Shown in pieces: positions 1 to 7,758 of a DNA stretch of 10,983 nt. Origin of the DNA: Actinobacteria bacterium ATB1. GTDB lineage: Bacteria > Actinomycetota > Acidimicrobiia > UBA2766. Position 1 is the first letter of the stretch, and the number at the start of each line of letters is the position of its first letter. The position numbers were made by a program, and so were the translations under genes. Where the stretch lies: positions 1-10,983 of the forward strand of contig QWHP01000127.1 in the NCBI GenBank assembly GCA_021404985.1. Direction: 5' to 3'. The notes below the pieces were generated by a model, which had not been told where the DNA came from, did no database searches, and saw nothing but the letters and a program-made list of their open reading frames with translations.

Positions 1-1813
1 AGGTGCCGGCGTTGTCGAGGTGGGCGGCGCCGTCCATGTCGGTGCGCAGCCCGATCGACCCGGAGGCCCCGGAGTAGTCCATGGTGCCCTCGTTGCGGAG
101 GTGCCGGCTGAGCAGCAGAGATCCCTGGAGGTCGCCCGAAGCCCCAGGGGCGAGGGTGAGGGTGCCGGTGCCGGCGAGGGTGCCGCCGTACCAGACGAGC
201 TCGCCCGTCACGGTGACGTCGCCGCTGCCGGTGAGGGTGCCGCCCCCGAGGTGGAGGTGGTGGATGGTGGACTCGCCCTGCACCTCGAGGGTGCCGTCGG
301 AGATCTGGAGGTACCCCTCGGCGCGGATGGCGCCCACGGTGGCGGTGCCGGAGAGGAAGTTCACGCTCCGGCCCTCGGAGATGCAGGCCACGTCGCCCGG
401 CCCGGGGAGTGTGCCGGAGCGCCAGTTGGCGGGGTTGCCCCACAGCTCGGTGCCGCCACCGCCGTCGAAGGTGGCGTCGCACCCCGGGGCCGGCTCGGTC
501 GGGGTCAGGAGGACGCGCCCATTGGGGGGGTCGTAGACGACGAAGAGGCCGCCCTCAACCGTCGCCACCGTGCCCGACAGACTGGTTGCGCTGATCACCT
601 CGAACTCGTCGGTCGGTGCAGGTACGAAGGGGCCGACGAGGCCGGCGGCCAGCGTCCCGCCGAGCCAGGCAGTGCCTGTTGCGCCCACTCGACCGTGGGA
701 ATCACTGGACAGACCCGCGACGGCGAGCTCGATGCGACCGTTGCCGGCGTAGAAGTCCCCTGCGACGCTCAGCTCGGACCCGGGGCCGAGGTGGAGCGTG
801 CCGTCGTTGACGAACTGCCCGGACACCACGAGGTCGCGCCCACCGGTCAGGGTGAGCGAGCCGGCGTTGGTGGCGAGATGGTCGAGGGCGTCACTGCCGG
901 AACCGTCAAGGAAATTCGCTCCGGGGCCCAGCAGCGAGATGTTTGCGGAGTTGGTGGAGAGATCGGCCGCGTGGAGCTTCAGCGTGGCGCCGTCGGCCAC
1001 CTCCCACGTGCCGCTGTTGAGGTCGGCCCCGCCGAATCCGTCGAGCCACATGTCCACTCTGAGGGTCCCGCCGGAGACGGTGACGGTCCCGTCGTTGACG
1101 AACGTGGCACGCTGGTCACCGAAGACGGCCTCCCCCGCACCTGTCTTGGTGATCGTCGCCCCGGGCCGGTTCGTGAACCGCGGAAGGTCCTCTCCCTGGG
1201 AGGGAGACGTGGTGACCGCACCGTCGATCTTGAGTGTGCCGTGGTTGTCGAGATGCGGGTCGCCGCCACTGGCCATCTGGAGGCTGCCCCCGGACCAGGT
1301 GAGCGTGCCGTCGTTACGGAACGGACCGGTGAGGGTCTTGGTGTCGGCGTTGAACATCGACGCGGTCGCGCCCACTCCCACGACAAGGACGCCTTGGCCC
1401 GCCGCCCCGATGGTGCCGCCCGTCCACGCCAAGGCGTGTGTGACGGTGAACTCGCCGCCGGCCACCAACGTGCCCCCTGTGACGTCGAGCTCGTCCACGT
1501 GGGACGCCCCGTACGCGGCGATGGAACCGCCTGCAACCGTGAGGTTGCCGTCGACCTGCAGGTTGGCCAGGATCGTCGTGCCCGTCGTGTGGGCGACGTA
1601 GAAGCCGTCATCGATGCAGACGATGTCGGAGTCCCCCGGGACCGTGTCGGTGTTCCAGTTCGCCGCGTCGTACCAATGAGGAGTCCCGGCAGATCCGTCC
1701 CATTTCACTGTGCATTCCGGCGGTGGATCTGCCGCCACGACAGGGGGCACCCCCATCACGACGACCGCGACCACGGCCAAGATCGCAATCCCGGCCATGA
1801 GTGGCCTACGCAT
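1..1813 (-). CDS. Secreted beta-strand-repeat (autotransporter-passenger-like) protein, 3' end missing
   Basis: The minus strand is open from ATG at 1813 to the left edge (604 codons, no stop). A Shine-Dalgarno GGAGGA lies 5 nt before the ATG, which fixes the start. Residues 4-28 form a signal peptide (hydrophobic run ILAVVAVVVMG, likely cleavage after VVAA). The rest is Gly/Thr/Val/Asp-rich with many short strand-like repeats of the type FVNDGTL, GGTLTG and GTLTL, as expected of a right-handed beta-helix. Residues about 335-440 (GDFY.GNG, GTAWLGGTLAA, F.VISA..LSGT) resemble the closing segment of autotransporter passengers. Two similar modules each begin with a Cys pair 32 residues apart (C34/C66 and C445/C477) around an NW...PG.xD.xCI motif. 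No catalytic motif is visible, so an adhesin or cell-surface/extracellular structural role is inferred. The C-terminus, and with it any anchor, lies outside the window. Confidence 0.85.
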   Translation of the reverse strand, partial: MRRPLMAGIAILAVVAVVVMGVPPVVAADPPPECTVKWDGSAGTPHWYDAANWNTDTVPGDSDIVCIDDGFYVAHTTGTTILANLQVDGNLTVAGGSIAAYGASHVDELDVTGGTLVAGGEFTVTHALAWTGGTIGAAGQGVLVVGVGATASMFNADTKTLTGPFRNDGTLTWSGGSLQMASGGDPHLDNHGTLKIDGAVTTSPSQGEDLPRFTNRPGATITKTGAGEAVFGDQRATFVNDGTVTVSGGTLRVDMWLDGFGGADLNSGTWEVADGATLKLHAADLSTNSANISLLGPGANFLDGSGSDALDHLATNAGSLTLTGGRDLVVSGQFVNDGTLHLGPGSELSVAGDFYAGNGRIELAVAGLSSDSHGRVGATGTAWLGGTLAAGLVGPFVPAPTDEFEVISATSLSGTVATVEGGLFVVYDPPNGRVLLTPTEPAPGCDATFDGGGGTELWGNPANWRSGTLPGPGDVACISEGRSVNFLSGTATVGAIRAEGYLQISDGTLEVQGESTIHHLHLGGGTLTGSGDVTVTGELVWYGGTLAGTGTLTLAPGASGDLQGSLLLSRHLRNEGTMDYSGASGSIGLRTDMDGAAHLDNAGT

Positions 1814-1952
1814 CTGACTCCTCCGGGTCCGGAGGTGGCGGTGGGGGCGGGATGTCGACCGACGGCCACGCGGGGTCGGCGTCTCCCTCGAAGAGCTGCT
1901 CGACCGCCGAGTGTTCCGATTCGTCTGGCGACTTGCGCCTGGTTCCGCCCAT
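1806..1952 (-). CDS. Small acidic, proline-rich protein (48 aa) overlapping the secreted-protein start
   Basis: This ORF reads ATG at 1952 to TAG at 1808-1806, giving 48 residues that begin MGGTRRKSPDESEH. The last 8 nt of the ORF (ATGCGTAG) contain the start codon of the secreted-protein gene in another frame, an arrangement typical of translational coupling. The protein has a basic N-terminus, an acidic middle (EQLFEGDADP), a run of seven prolines at residues 35-41 and an acidic end (DPEESDA). It has no signal peptide, membrane segment or Cys. No Shine-Dalgarno precedes the ATG, and no in-frame alternative start exists between 1952 and 2000. A TATGTC box at 1969-1964 would give a nearly leaderless mRNA. 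The family is not recognised. It could be a real cytoplasmic small protein or a leader peptide whose translation delivers ribosomes to the next gene. Chance cannot be excluded for an ORF this short. Confidence 0.5.
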   Translation of the reverse strand: MGGTRRKSPDESEHSAVEQLFEGDADPAWPSVDIPPPPPPPDPEESDA

Positions 1953-1975
1953 TTCGACAAGATGACATACCCCAC

Positions 1976-1993
1976 TTGCGATTCTCTTGCGAT
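1976..1993. promoter_or_regulatory. Putative SARP-type operator: TTGCGAT direct repeat with 11-bp period
   Basis: TTGCGAT occurs at 1976-1982 and again at 1987-1993, an exact 11-bp step (one helical turn). SARP/AfsR-family regulators are known to bind heptameric direct repeats at 11-bp intervals just upstream of a -10 box, and such a regulator begins 102 bp downstream. On the plus strand a TAAATT at 2005-2010 could serve as -10 for that gene. The gap of 11 bp from the second repeat is somewhat longer than the classical 8. On the minus strand a TATGTC at 1969-1964 lies 6 bp from the repeat and faces the secreted-protein pair. Which promoter is served, if either, is not decided by the sequence. 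Confidence 0.4.
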
Positions 1994-2094
1994 CTATAGG
2001 AGGGTAAATTTCGCAGAGGGGTGCAAATCGCCTCTCTCACCGCGTGAAGTACTTGTCCGGCTGCCCAGAGTGGCAAGGGCGGGGGTGATTAGGG

Positions 2095-5000
2095 ATGGAC
2101 ATCCGGGTCCTCGGATCTCTCGAGGCGAGCGACGGAGACCGGAAGGTCGACCTCGGCTTGCGCCAAGCCCGGACGATCTTCGCCGTCCTCGCCCTTCAAC
2201 CAGGCGTTCCCGTCAGGAGCGCTCGCCTCGCAGAGGCACTCTGGCCGGACACCCCTCCCCCCAAATGGGAAGCCACCGTCCAGAGCAACGTGTCCCGCCT
2301 GCGGCGCGCGCTCGAGCCGAACCGTCCTCCGCGCAGCCCGTCCGAGCGCCTGCCTACCCAGGGTGATGCGTACCTCCTGCAGGTCAGCGACGACGAGATC
2401 GACTCACGTCGGTTCGAACGTCTCGCATCCGAAGGTCGCTCCACCCTGGCCCGGGGCGAGCATTCCAAGGCCCACGAGATCTTCGGCCGCGCGCTCGCGG
2501 AGTGGAGGGGGCCGGTCCTGGCCGACTTCCGCGACCCCGAGCTCCTCTCGGTCGAGGTGAGCAGACTAGAGGAGCTCCGTGTCCTCACAGCCGAGGAGAG
2601 GGCGGAAGCCGCCTTGTCTGCCGGGAACCACCGGCATGCCATCACCGACCTCGAGGCACTCGTCGCCGAGAACCCCCTTCGTGAGAGATGTTGGGAACTG
2701 CTCATACTCGCGTTGTACCGAAGTGGACGGCAGTCGGAGGCCCTCCGCCGTTTCCGCGAGGTCCGGGGGCTTCTCGTCAGCGAGCTCGGTATCGAGCCTG
2801 GACCGTCCCTCTGTGAGCTCGAGAATTCGATCTTGCACCAGGAGATCGGACTTGCGCCTCGGATCGACGTCCCGGTGGAAACCGGTAACGATGTTCTCCC
2901 TGTGCCCGCATGGCTGAGCTGCCCGGATGACGAGTTCGTCGGCCGAGCGGCCGAATTGGACGATGTGCTCTCTGCCTTCGCGCAGGCGGTCGATGGTGAG
3001 CGCCGTCTGGTGCTGGTCGTCGGAGAGCCGGGCATCGGCAAGACGCGCCTCGTGCGAGAGGCGAGCAGGGAACTCGAGAAGGCGGGTGCGCTCGTGCTCG
3101 GCGGACGGTGCGTGGAGGCCCCCCTGCACATGCTGCAACCCCTCGCCGAGGCCGTCGAACGACTCGCGATCTGCCATGCAGACCGATTCGGGCAGGACTT
3201 CCCACAGGATGTCGCCGTGCTCGCGACACTCATCCCCGAGTTGTCCCGCTACGCGCCGCCTCAACCTTCGGTCGAAGGCGAGGCCTACCGCTATCTCCTC
3301 TTCCGGGCAGTGAGCCACCTCCTCGACTCCAGAGTCACAGTTCGCCCCGTGGCAATGGTTCTCGATGATCTCCACTGGGCCACGCAGGCGTCACTCCAAC
3401 TCCTTTCGCTTCTCCTGACGGACGAGGATCGAGGGCCCCTTCTGGTCATCGGCACTGCTCGCGACACCGAACCCAACCCGGCACTTGCCGCCCTCGTCGC
3501 CGACCTTCGTCGCGACCGGCGACTGGACAGGGTGTCCCTCGACGGACTCGGTCCCGACGAGGTTGCGTCACTGGCCGCGTCCCGCGGCGCCTACATGGCA
3601 TGGCCCGATCTTCACGCACTGGCGCGGGGAAACCCGTTCTACGTCGAGGAACTGGTTCGCCATATTGCGGAGACCGGAGGCGCACTCGAGGGGAACGCCC
3701 TCCCGGACTCGGTCCGCGAGACTATCGCGCAGCGACTCCTGAGGCTCCCGGCCGAGGTACGTCGGATCCTCGGGATAGCGGCCGTGGCCGGCCCGGAGTT
3801 CAGGCTCGACGTGGTCGCAAGAGCCGCCGGGTTCGGTATCGACGCCGCCGACGAAGCCCTTTCGATTGCAGCGACGGCGGGGATAGTCGCCGAGCAGTCC
3901 TCACCCGCCGGCACCTACTGCTTCTCCCACACCCTCATCCAGGCCGTGTTGCTCGAGGGGCTCGGCGCGGCAAGGCGCGCACGCGTCCACAGGCAGTTCG
4001 GCGAGGCACTGGCAGACCTCGGAGGCGAGGACATAGAGATTGCCCGACAGCTCCTCGCAGCCAGCTCGGATCTGAGCGACGTGATCCCAGGCGCCGAGGC
4101 CGCACTCTCCGCTGCGGCCAGCGCGATCGGACGCTACGCCTATGACGACGCGGTGGCCATCCTCCGCACGGCGATGGAAGCGCTCGAAGCCAACCCCGCC
4201 GGCAACCTGGGGCTGAAGTGCCGGGTGCTCACGGCACTTGCGATGTCCCTGCGCCAGGCAGGGCTCTACGACGAGAGGCCCAGAGTTCTCGAAGCTGCCT
4301 GGTCGCACGGGACCCGAGCTGCCGACCTCGAGCTCCTCGCCGGCGTCGTCGTCGAAGGCTTCGGCGGGACGATCGCCCCTCCCGAGCCTTGGCCTGCCCG
4401 CGCCGAGCAGATAAGGGCGCAGCTCAGTGAATCGTCGTCACGTCGCGTTCTCCTCACAGCCGTCTCCGCCTATGTGTACTCGGGCGAATCCGGGGACCGC
4501 GCCCGCCGGCTCGCCGAGTGGGCTCTGGCACGCATCGACGTGCTGCAACCAGAGGAGCGGCGGATCGCCCTCGAGTGCTGCATCCTGGCGCTCACGGCGT
4601 GGAGCCCGATCGAGCGCATCACAGACCTTGCGCGGGCAGCGCTGGCAGCAGCACAGGAGAGCGGCAGCGTCTTCGGCATGATCGAGTCCCAGAGCATCTG
4701 CCGTTTCGTGTTCCTCGCCCGAGGTGATCTAGCCGCCTCCGACGCCGCAGCGCGCGAGTACGAGACACTCGTCCGTGCGGTGAAGATCCCTCGGTTCACC
4801 GCTGGCGTCGAACAGCGCCGCGCGATGCGCGCCCTCCTCGTCGGGCGCTTCACCGAGGCCGAAGCCCATGCGGGCACCGCCGTCTCCCTGCAACCCCTGC
4901 CCGAGTTCGTCGAAGGCTTCGCCGTGCAGCTCTTCGCGTTGCGGTTCGAACAGGGTCGCCTCGACGAGATCCGGCCGACGGTCGAGGCGTGGGCCACCCA

Positions 5001-5553
5001 GCAGATGCGGCCTGCATGGACAATCGGCTACGGCGCTCTTCTCGCCGATCTCGGCGAGCTCGAAGAGGCTGCTGCCACCATCGCACCGTTGTCACGGACC
5101 GGTTTCGAGACCGTCCCGCGAGACGACGTATACCTGCTCTCACTCGGTGCGGCAGCGGCCGCCGTCGTCCTGATCGGGGATCGCAACACCGCCTCGACAC
5201 TGCGCGAGCTTCTCTCACCCCACGCGTCCCGCGTGATCGTCGCGGGTCAGGGCGCGCTCTGCTGGGGGTCCGTCCAGCGGTTCCTCGCCCCCCTGAACTC
5301 ATTGCTCGGCGACGTCGAGCGGGCCTCGATGCACTTCGAGGCCGCGATGTCGGTCCACGAGCGCCTCGGAGCGCTTCCCTTCCTTGCGCGTGACAGGCTC
5401 GCCTACGCCGACCTCCTCGATTCCGTCGGCGGCGACGCGGTGCGAATCGAGGACCTGTCACGCACAGGGCTTGCGCTCGCCCGAGAGCTCGGTATGCGCA
5501 CTTTGCTAGCACGGCACGAGGATCTTCGGTCGGATCCCAGGCAAACCACGTAA
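2095..5553 (+). CDS. AfsR/SARP-like regulator: winged helix + BTAD + AAA ATPase + TPR (1152 aa)
   Basis: This is a large ATP-dependent transcriptional regulator. Residues 1-97 form an OmpR-type winged-helix DNA-binding domain (LRQARTIFAVLALQPG, LAEALWPD, VSRLRRAL). Residues about 104-250 are the bacterial transcriptional activator domain, with the typical end LVSELGIEPGPSL. A linker leads to the AAA_16-type ATPase, which starts at FVGR (281). Walker A GEPGIGKT is at 310-317 and Walker B VAMVLDDLHW at 419-428. GNPFYVEEL at about 512-520 is the signature of the MalT/AfsR/guanylate-cyclase-associated ATPases. From about 640 to the end the protein is Ala/Leu/Glu-rich helical repeats, consistent with TPRs that sense a ligand or partner. 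There is no C-terminal LuxR helix-turn-helix. GGGGGTGA ends 6 nt before the ATG and supports this start. The gene is divergent from the secreted-protein pair, whose control is inferred. The ligand is unknown. Confidence 0.92.
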   Translation: MDIRVLGSLEASDGDRKVDLGLRQARTIFAVLALQPGVPVRSARLAEALWPDTPPPKWEATVQSNVSRLRRALEPNRPPRSPSERLPTQGDAYLLQVSDDEIDSRRFERLASEGRSTLARGEHSKAHEIFGRALAEWRGPVLADFRDPELLSVEVSRLEELRVLTAEERAEAALSAGNHRHAITDLEALVAENPLRERCWELLILALYRSGRQSEALRRFREVRGLLVSELGIEPGPSLCELENSILHQEIGLAPRIDVPVETGNDVLPVPAWLSCPDDEFVGRAAELDDVLSAFAQAVDGERRLVLVVGEPGIGKTRLVREASRELEKAGALVLGGRCVEAPLHMLQPLAEAVERLAICHADRFGQDFPQDVAVLATLIPELSRYAPPQPSVEGEAYRYLLFRAVSHLLDSRVTVRPVAMVLDDLHWATQASLQLLSLLLTDEDRGPLLVIGTARDTEPNPALAALVADLRRDRRLDRVSLDGLGPDEVASLAASRGAYMAWPDLHALARGNPFYVEELVRHIAETGGALEGNALPDSVRETIAQRLLRLPAEVRRILGIAAVAGPEFRLDVVARAAGFGIDAADEALSIAATAGIVAEQSSPAGTYCFSHTLIQAVLLEGLGAARRARVHRQFGEALADLGGEDIEIARQLLAASSDLSDVIPGAEAALSAAASAIGRYAYDDAVAILRTAMEALEANPAGNLGLKCRVLTALAMSLRQAGLYDERPRVLEAAWSHGTRAADLELLAGVVVEGFGGTIAPPEPWPARAEQIRAQLSESSSRRVLLTAVSAYVYSGESGDRARRLAEWALARIDVLQPEERRIALECCILALTAWSPIERITDLARAALAAAQESGSVFGMIESQSICRFVFLARGDLAASDAAAREYETLVRAVKIPRFTAGVEQRRAMRALLVGRFTEAEAHAGTAVSLQPLPEFVEGFAVQLFALRFEQGRLDEIRPTVEAWATQQMRPAWTIGYGALLADLGELEEAAATIAPLSRTGFETVPRDDVYLLSLGAAAAAVVLIGDRNTASTLRELLSPHASRVIVAGQGALCWGSVQRFLAPLNSLLGDVERASMHFEAAMSVHERLGALPFLARDRLAYADLLDSVGGDAVRIEDLSRTGLALARELGMRTLLARHEDLRSDPRQTT

Positions 5554-5600
5554 CCTGTCCTGGTCGGCCTGCGTCCGACATCGTGCCGGGACGGCCGCCT

Positions 5601-5609
5601 TGGTACGAT
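5601..5609 (+). promoter_or_regulatory. Extended -10 promoter candidate for the desaturase
   Basis: TGGTACGAT-type sequence (TG at 5601-5602, TACGAT at 5604-5609) matches an extended -10 element (TGnTAnnnT). It lies 43 nt before the desaturase ATG, in the 99-bp gap after the regulator. No good -35 is visible at 16-18 nt upstream, as is usual with extended -10 promoters. If used, transcription would start near 5616 and give a leader of about 37 nt. It would separate the desaturase from the regulator's transcript. Confidence 0.4.
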
Positions 5610-5652
5610 CGCCCAGCCACCCACCGCTTTCCCTCCCCGCGCGAAAGGTCCC

Positions 5653-6696
5653 ATGAACCACACCCTTGAACGAGCCCCCGATGAGAAGGTCAACTGGGCC
5701 ACGTCCATTCCCTTCATCCTCATCCATGTGCTGGCGTTCGGTTGGATCTTCACGGGAGTCACCGTGGAGGCCGCGATCCTGTGCTTCGTGAACTACTACG
5801 TCAGGGTCTTCTTCATCACGGCCGGGTACCACCGCTACTTCTCTCACAAGGCTTTCAAGGCGAGTCGACCCGTCGCGTTCCTGCTCGCAGTCGGCGGCGC
5901 CTCAGCCGCCCAGAAGGGCCCTCTGTGGTGGGCTGCCCACCACAGAGACCATCATCGGTATTCGGACACGGACAAGGACATCCACTCGCCGCTGAAGGGG
6001 TTCTGGTGGAGCCACGTCGGCTGGATCCTCTGCGACAAGTACAACGAGACGAAACTCGAGAACGTGAAGGATCTCGCCAAGTATCCGGAACTTCGCCTCG
6101 TCCAGCGCTTCGACATCGTTCCGGCATTCGCCCTGGCAATCGCCAGTCTCGTGATCGCGGGTCTCCCCGGCCTGTTCTTCGGGTTCTTCTTCTCGACCGT
6201 CCTCACCTGGCACGGGACGTTCCTCGTGAACTCCGTGACACACGTCTTCGGAAGACGCCGCTACGTGACCCTCGACACGAGCCGGAACTCCCTGCTGATC
6301 ACCTTGGTGACCTCCGGGGAGGGATGGCACAACAATCACCACTACTACCCCGCCTCCTGCCGTCAGGGCTTCTTCTGGTGGGAGCTCGATCCGACCTACT
6401 ACGTACTCAAGGTCCTCTCGTGGTTCGGGATGGTGCGCGATCTCAAGGCGCCTCCCGCACGAGTGCTGCGAGCGGAACGCATCAAGGAAGGCCACTTCGA
6501 CCTGGGCATGTTCCAAGCCCACTGGAAGAAAGCGACGGCAGCTCTGCACGCGGCGGGAAGACATGCCGAGCACTACGCCGGGGCGAAACGGCGGGCGGTC
6601 GAGGAGTTCCTCGAGAGCGCAAAGCAGACGACGGAGACCATCACGCGCATCTCCCAGGTCAACAACGGAGCGGGTACCGCCACGGCCGGCGAATAG
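5653..6696 (+). CDS. Acyl-CoA delta-9-type fatty acid desaturase (membrane, di-iron)
   Basis: This is an integral membrane desaturase of the stearoyl-CoA/DesC type, 347 aa. It introduces a double bond into saturated acyl chains using O2 and an electron donor. All three His clusters are present: HRYFSH at 60-65, HHRDHH at 96-101 and HNNHH at 226-230, plus H187 and H197 (TWH...NSVTH), which fit the additional ligands of this family. Hydrophobic segments lie at about 19-57, 72-88 and 155-195. The motifs GPLWWAAHHRDHHRYSD, DIHSPLKGFWWSHVGW and SGEGWHNNHHYYP are characteristic. There is no fused cytochrome b5 or ferredoxin domain, so electrons must come from a separate reductase. Residues 280-347 form a charged helical tail beyond the usual core. 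GAAAGG 5 nt before the ATG fixes the start. The likely role is membrane-fluidity adjustment. Regiospecificity is inferred from family resemblance only. Confidence 0.93.
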   Translation: MNHTLERAPDEKVNWATSIPFILIHVLAFGWIFTGVTVEAAILCFVNYYVRVFFITAGYHRYFSHKAFKASRPVAFLLAVGGASAAQKGPLWWAAHHRDHHRYSDTDKDIHSPLKGFWWSHVGWILCDKYNETKLENVKDLAKYPELRLVQRFDIVPAFALAIASLVIAGLPGLFFGFFFSTVLTWHGTFLVNSVTHVFGRRRYVTLDTSRNSLLITLVTSGEGWHNNHHYYPASCRQGFFWWELDPTYYVLKVLSWFGMVRDLKAPPARVLRAERIKEGHFDLGMFQAHWKKATAALHAAGRHAEHYAGAKRRAVEEFLESAKQTTETITRISQVNNGAGTATAGE

Positions 6697-6761
6697 AGCG
6701 ACTCGGGAGCGACCCGGGAGCGACCCGGGAACGACTCGGGAACGACTCGGGAACGACTCGG
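6696..6761. repeat. Six tandem copies of an 11-bp repeat (consensus GARCGACYCGG)
   Basis: The copies begin at 6696, 6707, 6718, 6729, 6740 and 6751. Copy 1 is GAGCGACTCGG, copies 2-3 are GAGCGACCCGG and copies 4-6 are GAACGACTCGG. The first copy starts on the last base of the desaturase stop codon. The last ends 10 nt before the lipoprotein GTG and runs into its purine-rich ribosome-binding region. Two internal variants are each homogenised in adjacent copies, which suggests recent slippage-type expansion. The period equals about one helical turn. Confidence 0.9.
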
Positions 6762-6771
6762 AAGGGAAGAA

Positions 6772-7278
6772 GTGAAGCCGACACTGAGGTACCACGGAGC
6801 AGTCGTCCTGATGGCTGCGATGATCCTCGTCGCCTGCAACGGCGACTCGAAGTCGAACCCTGAGGCCTTCTGCACGGAGTTCGAGAACCTCATGGAGATG
6901 TCACAGGACGTGGACCAGTCCACTCCCGAGGCGATGGAGAAGGCAGTCAACGAAACCCTCGACGCCACGGAGAAGATGGCCGCCTCGCTGCCCGAGGACC
7001 AAGCCGAACTGCAGAAGAAGCTCGAGGGACAACTCGAGGTCTACAAGGACATCTCAGCCCTCCTCGAGGAGGCCGGCTACGACCAGAGCAAGATCGATCA
7101 GGAGAAGTACCAGGAGGTCCTCTCGCGTCAGTCGGAGTTCGGCGACACACAGACGCTCCTGCTCGAATACGCCCAGGAGAACTGTGACATCAACCTCGGA
7201 ACGACCGCGCCCGAGGGTCAGGCCCCCGACTCGACAGCGCCAAGTGAGGGTGGCTCGGGTTCCGCTCCGAGCGAATAG
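6772..7278 (+). CDS. Small secreted lipoprotein of unknown function
   Basis: The 168-aa product starts with GTG at 6772, after an excellent ribosome-binding stretch (GGAAGGGAAGAA). Residues 1-21 are a type II signal peptide with lipobox LVAC, so C22 would be lipidated and the protein anchored to the outer face of the membrane. The mature part is acidic and predicted all-helical between residues 30 and 140 (many E, K, Q, L, M and A). C33 and C140 could form a disulfide joining the two ends of the helical region. The last about 25 residues are a low-complexity Ser/Gly/Pro/Thr tail (PDSTAPSEGGSGSAPSE). Acidic helical lipoproteins with this Cys pattern are common hypothetical proteins in actinobacteria, but no function is assigned here. 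It lies 75 nt after the desaturase and 66 nt before the ACT gene, so co-transcription is possible. Confidence 0.85.
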   Translation: MKPTLRYHGAVVLMAAMILVACNGDSKSNPEAFCTEFENLMEMSQDVDQSTPEAMEKAVNETLDATEKMAASLPEDQAELQKKLEGQLEVYKDISALLEEAGYDQSKIDQEKYQEVLSRQSEFGDTQTLLLEYAQENCDINLGTTAPEGQAPDSTAPSEGGSGSAPSE

Positions 7279-7344
7279 CGGGGACCGTGGCCGCGCCGGC
7301 GCCGAGGGCGTGACTCCGAAGGACGTTGGGAGCACACTTCCGGA

Positions 7345-7758
7345 ATGAACGCGTTCACAGTCACGGCGATAGGCCGCGATCATCCCGGCATCGTCGCAGA
7401 TCTCACGGGAGCACTCGTCGACCTCGGGTGCAACCTCGAGGACTCGTCGATGGCCGTGTTGCGCGGGAACTTCGCGGTGATGCTGGTCCTGTCCGCCCCG
7501 GATGCCGTCGATCGCGAGTCCATGATCTCTCGGCTCGAACCCGTGGCGGAAAGGAACGAGATCGTCATCGACGTCAGGCCCGCCGCGGTGGACGAGTGGA
7601 CTCCCGACCCCGGAGCGGCATGGACGTTGACGGTCCACGGTGCCGATAGACCGGGAATAGTCCACGGGATCACAAGAGAGCTGGCCGCCTGGAACGTGAA
7701 CATCACGGACCTGACGACGCGAGTAGTCGGACCGGGGGACTCGCCGCTGTATACGTGA
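7345..7758 (+). CDS. Double-ACT-domain (GcvR-like) protein, truncated by a frameshift
   Basis: This ORF encodes 137 aa. The first ACT domain (about 1-75) begins FTVTAIGRDHPGIVADLTGAL. The second starts at about 91 (WTLTVHGADRPGIVHGITREL). ACT domains bind small ligands, often amino acids, and this two-ACT architecture is that of the glycine-cleavage regulator GcvR family. The frame stops at TGA 7756-7758, in the middle of the third strand of the second domain (SPLYT-stop). In the -1 frame the expected remainder continues immediately. Reading TAC instead of TATAC at 7750-7754 would restore an SPLYVMAIDV junction, so a 2-bp TA duplication is the simplest cause. The intact product would be 178 aa. 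The start ATG at 7345 has only a weak, distant GGGAG. Either the protein is truncated, or it is made as two coupled pieces, or the base calls are wrong. Confidence 0.8.
   Translation: MNAFTVTAIGRDHPGIVADLTGALVDLGCNLEDSSMAVLRGNFAVMLVLSAPDAVDRESMISRLEPVAERNEIVIDVRPAAVDEWTPDPGAAWTLTVHGADRPGIVHGITRELAAWNVNITDLTTRVVGPGDSPLYT

Noticed and set aside
20..1999. 659-codon plus-strand ORF opposite the secreted-protein gene
   Set aside because: It has no recognisable domain and a low-complexity G/A/R/P/E composition. The minus strand has a signal peptide, a Shine-Dalgarno and repeated protein motifs. The long antisense frame is a by-product of high GC and repeat structure.
2566..3375. Minus-strand ORFs inside the regulator gene (also 2196-3233 and 4850-5620)
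   Set aside because: They lie wholly opposite a gene with clear Walker motifs and domain structure, have no recognisable features, and mirror its codon bias.
6696..6761. Tandem repeats as a CRISPR array
   Set aside because: The units are 11 bp and directly abutting, with no spacers.
7293..7302. 10-bp perfect palindrome GCGCCGGCGC after the lipoprotein gene
   Set aside because: It has no loop and no flanking symmetry. Such GC-only palindromes are expected by chance at this base composition.
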